NCBI RefSeq assembly: GCF_002846575.1
Contig: NZ_PJND01000008.1
Span: 434,001-498,000, forward strand
DNA: 64,000 nt
Direction: 5' to 3'
From: Flavobacterium lindanitolerans
Lineage (GTDB): Bacteria; Bacteroidota; Bacteroidia; Flavobacteriales; Flavobacteriaceae
Positions 16,959-27,800 of this stretch are shown piece after piece. How positions within the stretch are numbered: the first letter of the stretch is position 1; each line of letters starts with the position of its first letter. The translations under genes were made by a program, and so were the position numbers. The notes under the pieces were generated by a model. It had not been told where the DNA came from. It did not search any database and saw only the letters and a program-made list of their open reading frames with translations.

Positions 16959-17831
16959 TCAATCCAAATATACCGCATCAAAAACAACAGACAGCGTTCC
17001 GAAGTTTTGATCACGGGTATAACCATCATTGTACCAACGCATGACAGCAGCATGGATAGTATGCGGACCAGCAGATAAATTACGAACACCCGAAATATTA
17101 AACTGTAACTGATACCCTATCTGCGATTCCTTTACAATCTGAAAAAGACCTGTGGGCATACCATCAATAAATAATTCGCAACGGAGATAAGGTTTTCTCG
17201 GATTATCAGTAGTGTAATCATCTATTCCTAACGCAAAACTTAAAAATATGGGCTTGGCAACAGGCATGGTAAACGTACTGCTGCTATTGGAAACAACGGC
17301 AAAACCGTTGTCGTTCACACTGAACCTTGTTGCCGCAACGTTTCCTTGCGGTATTGCATAAGAATTTCCGGACACCTGTACTATAGCATCTGTGTTGCCT
17401 TTAGCAAGCAGCAGTAACTCCCAGGTACTGCCCGTAGTAGTTCCCTTGCTGATTAATTTTGCGCAATAACCCGGTGGTATAATTACAGAAGATATATCGG
17501 CTATTCCGTCTATCATTTCTGTTCCATTTGCTACAACGGTAAGTGCAAAATTACTTGTATTTTTTATACTGTAAATACGTCCTTTGTAATTGCCTGAAAG
17601 AGCCGAGGGAAGTGAAATAGTACCGTTAGCACTTCCATTATAAGCGATATAATAATCAAGAACATCCATGTTATAGTCTCCCGTCACAATTTTATAATTA
17701 GTAGCAAAAGAACCATTTACAGTTAAGTTACTACCAGAATCTTTGGTATTTATCCCTGTAGTCTGAGCTCCGCTTTTGGTTGTCATAGCAAATGCAAACA
17801 GCATAAAATATCTTGTAAATTTTAGCATCAT
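16959..17831 (-). CDS. secreted fibre-associated paralogue P7
   Basis: 290 residues. Signal peptide 1-22 (MLFAFAMTTKSGAQ), TTGINTKDSGSNLTVNGSFA motif, GRIYSIKNTSN, VIIPPGYCAKLISKG (Cys where others have Tyr), TTGSTWELL, variable middle (QVSGNSYAIPQGNVAATRFS), C-terminal block LRCELFIDGMPTGLFQIVKE and LSAGPHTIHAAVMRWYNDG. More diverged from the duplicated blocks than they are from each other, so it predates that duplication. Second gene of P8-P7 (34 nt after P8). Confidence 0.75.
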   Translation of the reverse strand: MMLKFTRYFMLFAFAMTTKSGAQTTGINTKDSGSNLTVNGSFATNYKIVTGDYNMDVLDYYIAYNGSANGTISLPSALSGNYKGRIYSIKNTSNFALTVVANGTEMIDGIADISSVIIPPGYCAKLISKGTTTGSTWELLLLAKGNTDAIVQVSGNSYAIPQGNVAATRFSVNDNGFAVVSNSSSTFTMPVAKPIFLSFALGIDDYTTDNPRKPYLRCELFIDGMPTGLFQIVKESQIGYQLQFNISGVRNLSAGPHTIHAAVMRWYNDGYTRDQNFGTLSVVFDAVYLD

Positions 17832-17865
17832 TAACAGTTTTTATAAAAATCTTTGTGCATAAAAA

Positions 17866-18750
17866 TTAATCCATGTAGACTGCATCTACTACTAGTGACA
17901 AAATCCCAAAACTTTGATTTGTTGAAGAAGAAACCCCATTATTATGCCATCTGGTTATTCTGGTATCAATAGTATGTGTGCCTGCCGACAAACTTCGAAC
18001 ACCTGACATATTAAATTGAAGCTGATAACCAGTACCAATCTGTTGTACAATTTGAAAAAGACCTGTAGGCGTACCATCTATATACAGTTCGCAACGGAAG
18101 TAAGGAGGAGTAGTACTCGTCGCCGCTAGTTCATCCAGCCCAAGCGTAAGATTTAAAAATACAGGTCTGGCAACAGGCAAGGTAAATGAGCTACTACTGC
18201 CTGGGATTATGGTATAAGCCGAATTATTCACACTAAATGCTGATGCTGCAATGGCACCCTGAGGTGTTGCAACTGAAATATTTACCAGTTGATTCATTGT
18301 GGAAGCTATAGTAACATAGGCCAGCATAGAAAGTTCCCACGTACTGCCGGTTGTAGTACCCTTGCTTATCAATTCTACATAATAACCTGGAGGTACAATT
18401 ACAGACGATATATCTGTAAGCCCATCTATCTTCTCTGTCCCACTCGGAACGATGGTAAGTTGTGAATTACTCGTGTTTTTGATTCCATAAATACGCCCTT
18501 TATAATTGCCTGAACCATTAATGAGCGCAGGAAGTGTAATTTCACCTGAACTATTTCCGTTATAAGCAACATAATAATCGGAAATACCTAAGGTCGTATT
18601 TTGTGTCACAATTTTATAATCAGCTGCAAAGGATCCGTTAACTGTCAATATACTACCCGGGTTTTTAGTATTGATACCGGTATTTTGGGACATCATAGTA
18701 TTACTGCATAACAACAGACTGAAAAATAGAAAACTAAAAAACTGTTTCAT
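17866..18750 (-). CDS. secreted fibre-associated paralogue P8
   Basis: 294 residues, nearest paralogue to the giant fibre gene. Signal peptide 1-21 (SLLLCSNTMMSQ), TGINTKNPGSILTVNGSFAA motif, GRIYGIKNTSNS, VIVPPGYYVELISKG, TTGSTWELSMLA, C-terminal FRCELYIDGTPTGLFQIVQQ and SLSAGTHTIDTRITRWHNNG. The variable middle is Ser/Ala/Val-rich (SVATPQGAIAASAFSVNNSA). Heads the P8-P7 unit with its own TAAATTTG -7 box. Confidence 0.76.
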   Translation of the reverse strand: MKQFFSFLFFSLLLCSNTMMSQNTGINTKNPGSILTVNGSFAADYKIVTQNTTLGISDYYVAYNGNSSGEITLPALINGSGNYKGRIYGIKNTSNSQLTIVPSGTEKIDGLTDISSVIVPPGYYVELISKGTTTGSTWELSMLAYVTIASTMNQLVNISVATPQGAIAASAFSVNNSAYTIIPGSSSSFTLPVARPVFLNLTLGLDELAATSTTPPYFRCELYIDGTPTGLFQIVQQIGTGYQLQFNMSGVRSLSAGTHTIDTRITRWHNNGVSSSTNQSFGILSLVVDAVYMD

Positions 18751-18892
18751 AATAAAAATTTTATGGCTTATATAAGCAATGATAATTTTCTATTTGTATT
18801 ACTAATGAATATTCATTAGTTCTATACAAATTTATCTCTATAGTAATAAGCAGGTTTTGGAGCCGGTTTGAAATGCCAGCTCCTAACACCTG
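18751..18892 (-). promoter_or_regulatory. terminator-like hairpin of the fibre gene plus promoter of P8-P7
   Basis: Directly after the fibre stop codon, CAGGT..GGAGC (18851-18863) pairs with GCTCC..ACCTG (18879-18892) around a GCCGGTTT core, the same element found ahead of P6 and P3. The -7 box TAAATTTG (18834-18827) is an exact consensus match. Between it and P8 lies a perfect 20-nt palindrome with arms ACTAATGAAT/ATTCATTAGT (18801-18820). Confidence 0.55.
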
Positions 18893-18898
18893 TTATCT

Positions 18899-21800
18899 TT
18901 ACTTATTCTGACTAAGCACTATTTTCTCTAATTGTTTTAAACGTTCGTCCATACTCTTTGTAGCTTCTTTCAACTGGTTTATTTCTTTATCTTTAGCTTC
19001 CAGTTGTTTTTGCTGCTCAATAGTATGCAGGTATAATTCTTCTACTTTTTCCAGGATTTGTATTGAAAGTTCAGACATATTAAAAATGTATTCGCCTTTA
19101 TCATTTTGACGTAAGTCTTTGATGCTTGTAATACCAGGCAAATGTTTGTTTTCATTGATAAATGCTTCTACTTCTTTTATAGATTTGAAAGTATAGTCTT
19201 TTTTCAGTTCGGATGCACCGTTGAAATAGTCTTCAAATACATAGTCAGCATAAGTAGAATTGGCTGTTTCTATTGAACCGTTAACAGCAAGCAGCACATT
19301 TGCATTGGTAGTACCTAACATATTCTGGGTACCTATACCTACCTTTCCTGTACTGGAAACATGCACTCTGGAAGTACCATTGGTGATAAGTTCAACAGGT
19401 GTGGCCGAACCATTTGCCGTACCTACCAAAAGTCCTGTAGAAGTACCGCTTGATGTAAGTTGGGCACGGGAATTCAAATCCTGGTATAAATCTACCATAC
19501 TACTTCCTGATGACACTCTAAAATTTGACCTTCCTGTTGTAGTAGCATTTGTTATGTAAGCTCCATTAGAGTAGTTAAATATGGTTTCTCTGGTTTCTGG
19601 TGAAGCTACCGGCAAACTTGTCGACCTGAATCTAAGAAATTTACCATTCATATTTACTGTTCTATCGCCTGCCAAACTACCGTCAGCCGTATAAATGTTA
19701 TCCAGAGTGTTTTTGTTTACCCACGTTGGAACACCTGTTGCATCAGTAGTCAGAACCTGGTTGTTACCCGCATTGGCTATTTTGGCTACGGTTACTGCAT
19801 CATCAGCTATTTTGGCTGTAGTTATGGAATTGTTTGCAATGCTTAATGCGGCATCTGCCAGAACGGAGTTTGCCAAAGTGTTGGCACTGTTCACCTGAAT
19901 AATACCGTCTGTAGACAGTGTCTTGCCTAAGCCTGTTGCTGTCGTGTTCACCGAAAGCGTACCGTCTGCAGCTACTAATAAGCCTGTTCCCGGTTTTACA
20001 GCTCCTGTTGCGGAAGCCGTTGCAGGGCTTACGTTTACCGTATAGGCCGTATTGTTGCCACTTGTTGCAGAAGTTACCGTGGTTGCCGTTCCTGCTACTA
20101 CAGAACTTGTCTTCTGGTTATTCTGAAGGGCCGTCGTGTTTACAGACAATGTTCCGTCTGCCGCGATGTTAATTGTCGGTGCCGTACCTGCTTCTTTTAC
20201 AACTCCTAGGTTAGCACCGTTGGCTGTCGGTACGTTTACGGTATAAACAGGATTGTTAGGGTTGGTTGTATTGGTGGCTACCGTAACATTCGTACCTGCC
20301 GCTACTGTTGACGTCTTGTCATTGGCAGCAACTACCGGAGCAAGATTCAGTGCCACACTGGACACTCCATTTACCGTTGTAGTCAAATTTGAACCTGACA
20401 AGGTAGTGATAACGGCATTCACAGCAGCTGCCGAAGCCACTACCCCATTTACTGTTGATGTCAACGTATTGGTACCGTTATTAACCAAAGTGTTTGTGGT
20501 AGCAGGAACCAGGGCTGACTGGTTTACCCAGGTTGGTGCGCCTGTTCCATCTGTAGTCAAAACCTGATTGTTACCCGCATTGGCTATCTTGGCTACAGTT
20601 ACTGCATCATCAGCTATTTTGCCTGTAGTTATGGAATTGTTCGCAATACTTAATGCTGCATCTGCCAGAACAGAGTTCGCCAAAGTGTTGGCACTGTTCA
20701 CCTGAATAATACCGTCAGTGGTTAGTGTCTTGCCTAAACCTGTTGCTGTCGTATTCACAGAAAGCGTACCATCTGGAGCAATAGTCACTGTAGGATTACT
20801 TGCTGCTTGTTTTACAACTCCCAGGGTAGTACCAGCCGTTGGTACATTAACCTTATAATCCGTAGTATTGCCGCTTACTGTTGAAGCTACCGTAGTATTG
20901 GTCCCATTGCTTAATGTTGTCAACTTTTGGTTTGACTGAATATTTCCTGCCGTTACATCTACATTATATGCCGTGTTGTTTCCGGTTACAGAAGATGTTA
21001 CCGTTGCCAGTCCGCTTCCTGTAACCGAAGTTGTCTTTTGACTTGACTGTACAGACGAAGGGTTTATTTCAACAGTATAGGCTGTATTGTTACCGCTGGT
21101 TGCCGAAGTTACTGTGGTAGTTGTACCGCTTACTACAGAACTTGTCTTTTGGTTATTCTGAAGTGCAGTGGTATTTACCGACAATGTTCCGTCGGCCGCG
21201 ATGTTTATTGTCGGAGCCGTATTCGCTTCTTTTACAACACCCAAGGAAGTACCGTTGGCTGTTGGTACGTTTACAATATAGTTTGTAGTATTACCTGAAA
21301 CAGAATTGGTTACCGTAGTATTGGTTCCAGCCGCTACGGTTGCCGTTTTGTCGTTGGCAGCAATTACCGGAGCCAAATTCAATGCCGAGCCAGACACACC
21401 GTTTACCGTAGTAGTTAAGTTTGAGCCTGATAAAGTAGTAGCGACTGTATTTACTGCCGGAGCTGTTGCCACTACCCCGTTTACTGTTGATGTCAAAGTA
21501 TTGGTACCGTTATTAACCAAAGTGTTTGTGGTAGCAGTGACCAATGTTGATTGGTCAATCCAAGATGGCGTGCCTGAACTATTTGTTACCAAGACCTTGT
21601 TATTACCTCCGGAAGCCAGTTTAGTAACTGCTACATTTGCAGCAGCAGCGATATCAGCATTCACAATAGTACCGTCCAATATCTTGGCGCTCGTTACCGC
21701 TCCATCCTTAATGTTGGCAGTTACGGTAGTCAAGGTAGCACCACTACCATTAGTAATATCCAAGTCTGAAGATGTAAAGTTCTTACCTGCACCAGGATCC

Positions 21801-24800
21801 GTTGGCGTACCTGTTCCACTTAGGTTGACAGACAGCTCTCCATTAGAGTTAATTTTTATCGTTGGGTTGGTAACAGCCGCCTCTTTTACAACTCCTAAAG
21901 CAGTACCGTTAGCAGTTGGCACATTAACAGTATAAATAGGATTGTTAGGATTGGCATTATTGGTAGTTATTGAAGTGTTTGTACCTGCTGCTACTGTTGC
22001 CGTCTTATCGGATGCATTAGGAATAGTGTTAATATCAACATCAATTTTACCTGTGACGGTGTTTAATTTTAAACCCGCACCTGCTAAAGCCGTTGGACTT
22101 ACATCTACCTGATAATTAGTTGTATTTGCAATTGGTGTAGTAGTTACCAAAGTGGTATATGTTCCACTACTTACTGTAGTATTTTTTTGATTACCTGGAA
22201 TCAATACTGATTGATCTGTCCATACTGGAGTTCCAGATGCATTAGTTGTCAGTACCTGATTGTTTCCTGCATTGGCTATTTTGCCAGTTGTAATTGTACT
22301 GTTAGCAATATCTGCATTAACAATAGTACCGTCCAATATTTTGGCACTGGTTACCGCGCCATCCTTAATGTTAGCCGTTACGGTCGTTAATGTAGCACCA
22401 TTACCATTGGTAATGTCAAGGTCTGTGGATGAAAAGTTCTTACCTACACCCGGATCTGTTGGCGTACCCGTTCCGCTTAGGTTAACTGACAGTTCTCCAT
22501 TAGAGTTAATTTTTATGGTAGGATTAGAAGATGCTTCCTTTACAACCCCTAAATTACTGGCTGTGGCGGTTGGCACACTAACCTTATAATCAGTAGTATT
22601 TCCGGTTACTGTTGAAGCTACCGTAGTATTGGTACCATTACTTACTGTTGTCAACTTTTGGTTTGACTGAATATTTGCTGCCGTCACATCTACATTATAT
22701 GCCGTGTTGTTTCCGGTTACAGAAGATGTTACCGTTGCCAGGCCGCTTCCTGTAACTGAAGTCGTCTTTTGACTTGACTGTACAGACGAAGGATTTATTT
22801 CAACAGTATAGGCTGTATTGTTACCGCTGGTTGTCGAAGTTACCGTTGTGGTTGTTCCATTTACTACCGAACTGGTCTTATCATTGGCAGCAATTACGGG
22901 AGTAAGATTCAATGCCGTGCCAGACACACCGTTTACCGTTGTAGTCAGGTTTGAACCTGATAAAGTAGTGGCAACAGTATTCACTGCAGGCGCTGTAGCC
23001 ACTACCCCGTTTACTGTTGATGTTAATGTATTAGTACCGTTATTGGCCAAAGTGTTTGTAGTCGCTGGCACCAAAGCAGACTGGTTAACCCAGATTGGTG
23101 CACCTGTTGCATCAGTAGTCAGAACCTGATTATTACCCGCATTCGCTATCTTGGCTACAGTTACTGCATCATCAGCTATTTTGGCTGTAGTTATGGAATT
23201 GTTTGCAATGCTTAATGCCGCATCTGCCAGAACAGAGTTCGCCAAAGAGCTGGCACTGTTCACCTGAATAATACCGTCAGTGGTCAGTGTTTTTCCTAAA
23301 CCTGTTGCTGTCGTATTTACAGAAAGCGTACCGTCTGCAGCTACTGATAAGCCTGTTCCCGGTTTTACGGCTCCTGTTGCGGAAGCCGTTGCAGGACTTA
23401 CGTTTACCGTATAGGCCGTATTGTTGCCACTTGTTGCAGAAGTTACTGTGGTCGCCGTTCCTGCTACTACAGAACTTGTCTTCTGGTTTGACTGAACATT
23501 TGCTGCCGATACATCTACATTATAAGCCGTGTTGTTTCCACTTACAGAAGATGTTACCGTAGCCAAGCCGCTACCCGTAACCGAAGCCGTCTTTTGGTTG
23601 GACTGTACAGCCGAAGGATTTATTTCAACAGTATAGGCCGTATTGTTGCCGCTTGTTGCTGAAGTTACTGTTGTGGTCGTGCCGCTTACTACCGAACTGG
23701 TCTTGTCATTGGCAGCCACTACCGGAGCCAGATTCAATGCCGTACTACCCACACCGTTTACCGTTGTGGTCAAGTTTGAACCGGATAAGGTGGTAGTAAC
23801 GCTATTCACTGCCGCTGCCGTAGCCACTGCTCCGTTTACGGTTGATGTGAGTGTGTTGGTACCGTTATTAACCAAAGTGTTTGTGGTGGCAGGTACCAAA
23901 GCAGACTGGTTCACCCAGGTTGGTGCGCCTGTTCCATCTGTAGTCAGAACCTGGTTGTTACCCGCGTTGGCTATCTTGGCTGTAGTTATGGAATTGTTCG
24001 CAATGCTTAATACCGCATCTGCCAGAACGGAGTTTGCCAAAGTGTTGGCACTGTTCACCTGAATAATACCGTCTGTAGACAGTGTCTTACCTAAGCCTGT
24101 TGCAGTCGTGTTCACCGAAAGCGTACCGTCTGCAGCTACTGATAAGCCTGTTCCCGGTTTTACAGCTCCTGTTGCGGAAGCCGTTGCAGGGTTTACGTTT
24201 ACCGTATAGGCCGTATTGTTGCCACTTGTTGCAGAAGTTACCGTGGTCGCCGTTCCTGCCACTACAGAACTTGTCTTTTGGTTGTTCTGAAGTGCTGTCG
24301 TGTTTACAGACAATGCTCCGTCTGCCGCGATGTTAATTGTTGGTGCCGTACTTGCTTCTTTTACAACACCTAAGGCAGTACCATTGGCTGTCGGTACATT
24401 TACGGTATAAACAGGATTATTAGGATTGGCATTATTGACAGCAACCGTAGTATTTGTACCTGCAGCTACTGTTGCCGTTTTATCAGTTGCATTAGGAATG
24501 GTATTAACATTTACAGTCAATGTTCCATCAGCAGCTACGTCTAACCCGGCTCCTGCTTTTACCGCTCCGGTTGTTGTTGTGGTTGCAGGATTAACATTTA
24601 CTTTATAGTCTGTTGTATTTCCAGCTGATGTGGAAGCAACAGTTGTATTTGTACCATTACTTAATGTCACAATCTTTTGGTTTGCCTGAACGATGTCTTG
24701 TATGCTGATGGTATGGGAAGTACCCGTATTGTCAACATAGGTAAAGCTGGCTCCGTTATAGTAAACGTTACCGCCCACCGAAGTGTTCGTAAGGTTCGTA

Positions 24801-27800
24801 ATCAGCTGGTTCAGCACACTTGTATTGCTGATAATGTCATTGAAGTTGCTCACAACATCTGCAGGAACGTCAATAGTGACCTGCGTACCTGCCTCGTTCG
24901 TATAGGTATAGGTACCATCATTGTTATTCACTAATGTGGTTATCGTTTCGTTGCCCGTAACCAGTTGTGCCATGTCAAGCGTGGTCGTGTTGCCGTTCTC
25001 GTCCTTGTAGGTCAGCTTCTTGGTAGCCGAGTCATAGCCAAGGATTGTAAGCGTTTCATTAGCATCGATGATGTTCTTGATAATAGTGCTTACGGAACTG
25101 TTGTTCATGATGTCCTGAAAGTTTTGGATGACATCTGCAGGAATGTCGATGGTCGTTACGGTGCCATTTTCTGACGTATAAGTGTAGGTTCCGTTGTTAT
25201 TGTCTACCAGCGTTGTTAAAGTCTCGTTACCTGCAACAAGCTGTCCTAAATCAAGCATGGTAGTATTACCGTTCTCATCCTTATAGGTCAGTTTTTTAGT
25301 TGCCGAGTCATAACCCAACACCGTTAGCGTCTCGTTCGCATCGATGATGTTCTTGATAATAGTACTTACGGAGTTATCGTTCATGATATCCTGGAAGTTC
25401 TGGATAACATCCGCAGGAACGTCGATGGTCGTTACAGTACCGTCTTCTGACGTATACGTATACGTACCGTTGTTGTTGTCTACCAATGTGGTTACCGTTT
25501 CGTTGCCCGTAACCAGTTGTGCCATGTCAAGCGTGGTCGTGTTGCCGTTCTCATCCTTGTAGGTCAGTTTCTTGGTAGCCGAGTCATAGCCAAGGATTGT
25601 AAGCGTCTCGTTCGCATCGATGATGTTCTTGATAATAGTACTTACGGAGTTATCGTTCATGATATCCTGGAAGTTCTGGATAACATCCGCAGGAACGTCG
25701 ATGGTCGTTACAGTACCGTCTTCTGACGTATACGTATACGTACCGTTGTTGTTGTCTACCAATGTGGTTACCGTTTCGTTGCCCGTAACCAGTTGTGCCA
25801 TGTCAAGCGTGGTCGTGTTGCCGTTCTCATCCTTGTAGGTCAGTTTCTTGGTAGCCGAGTCATAGCCAAGGATTGTAAGCGTCTCGTTCGCATCGATGAT
25901 GTTCTTGATAATAGTGCTTACGGAATTGTCGTTCATGATGTCCTGGAAGTTCTGGATAACATCCGCAGGAACATCGATGGTCGTTACGGTGCCATTTTCT
26001 GACGTATAAGTGTAGGTCCCGTTGTTGTTGTCTACCAGCGTTGTTAAAGTCTCGTTACCTGCAACAAGCTGTCCTAAATCAAGCATGGTAGTATTACCGT
26101 TCTCATCCTTATAGGTCAGCTTCTTGGTAGCCGGGTCATAGCCCAATACCGTCAACGTTTCGTTGGCATCGATGATGTTCTTCACAATCGTGCTTACCGA
26201 ATTGTCGTTCATAATGTCCTGGAAGTTCTGGATCACATCCGCAGGAACATCGATGGTCGTTACGGTGCCATTTTCTGACGTATAAGTGTAGGTTCCGTTG
26301 TTGTTGTCTACCAGCGTTGTTAAAGTCTCGTTACCTGCAACAAGCTGTCCTAAATCAAGCATGGTAGTATTACCGTTCTCATCCTTATAGGTCAGCTTCT
26401 TGGTAGCCGGGTCATAGCCCAATACCGTCAACGTTTCGTTGGCATCGATGATGTTCTTCACAATCGTACTTACCGAATTGTCGTTCATGATGTCCTGGAA
26501 GTTCTGGATCACATCCGCAGGAACGTCGATGGTCGTTACGGTGCCATTTTCTGACGTATACGTATACGTACCGTTATTGTTGTCTACCAATGTGGTTACC
26601 GTTTCGTTACCAGTAACCAGTTGTGCCATGTCAAGCGTGGTCGTGTTACCGTTCTCGTCCTTGTAGGTCAGCTTCTTGGTAGCCGAGTCATAGCCAAGGA
26701 TTGTAAGCGTTTCATTAGCATCGATGATGTTCTTCACAATCGTGCTTACCGAATTGTCGTTCATGATGTCCTGGAAGTTCTGGATGACATCCGCAGGAAC
26801 GTCGATGGTCGTTACGGTGCCATTTTCTGACGTATACGTATACGTACCGTTGTTATTGTCTACCAATGTAGTTACCGTTTCGTTGCCCGTAACCAGTTGC
26901 GACATGTCAAGTATTGTGGTCCGTCCGTCCTCATCCTTATAAGTCAGCTTCTTGGTAGCCGGGTCATAGCCCAATACCGTCAGCGTTTCGTTGGCATCGA
27001 TGATGTTCTTCACAATCGTGCTTACCGAATTGTCGTTCATGATGTCCTGGAAGTTCTGGATGACATCTGCAGGAACGTCGATGGTCGTTACCGTACCGTC
27101 TTCTGACGTATACGTATACGTACCGTTGTTGTTGTCTACCAATGTGGTTACCGTTTCGTTGCCACGAACAATGTCCTGGATGTTGATGGTATGGGAAGTA
27201 CCTGTATTGTCAACATAGGTAAAGCTGGCTCCGTCATAGTAAACGTTTCCGCCTACCGAGGTGTTCGTCAGATTCGTAATCAGCTGGTTCAGCACACTTG
27301 TATTGGTGATAATGTCATTGAAGTTGCTCACAACATCTGCAGGAACGTCAATAGTGACCTGCGTACCCGCTTCGTTCGTATAGGTATAGGTACCATCATT
27401 GTTATTCACTAATGTTGTTACAGTTTCGTTGCCACGAACGATGTCCTGGATGTTGATGGTATGGGAAGTTCCCGTATTGTCAACATAGGTAAAGCTGTTT
27501 CCGTCATAGTAAACGTTTCCGCCTACCGAGGTGTTCGTCAGATTCGTTATCAGCTGGTTAAGCACGCTGCTGTTGCTGATGATGTTCTGGAAATTGCTGA
27601 TGACATCTGCCGGCACATTGATAGTGACCTGAGTGCCTGCTTCGTTAGTATAGGTATAGGTACCATCATTGTTATTGACAAGTGTTGTTATCTTTTGCAA
27701 ATCCGACAAAGCTATCCTCACATTATTTCCATCACTATCTGTCAGAATCAAATCCTGACCGTTTTGGGTCAGGCTGACATTGGTCGTGTTGGTATCATCG

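Noticed and set aside
19260..24608. Long open frames on the plus strand opposite the fibre gene
   Set aside because: They mirror the repetitive minus-strand coding sequence, recur with the same periods, and encode low-complexity Val/Thr/Leu strings. They are antisense shadows of the 3073-residue gene.
24956..27163. Regular repeats that could suggest a CRISPR array
   Set aside because: The period is 276 bp with no short repeat/unique spacer pattern, and the whole stretch is one open frame encoding 92-residue protein repeats.
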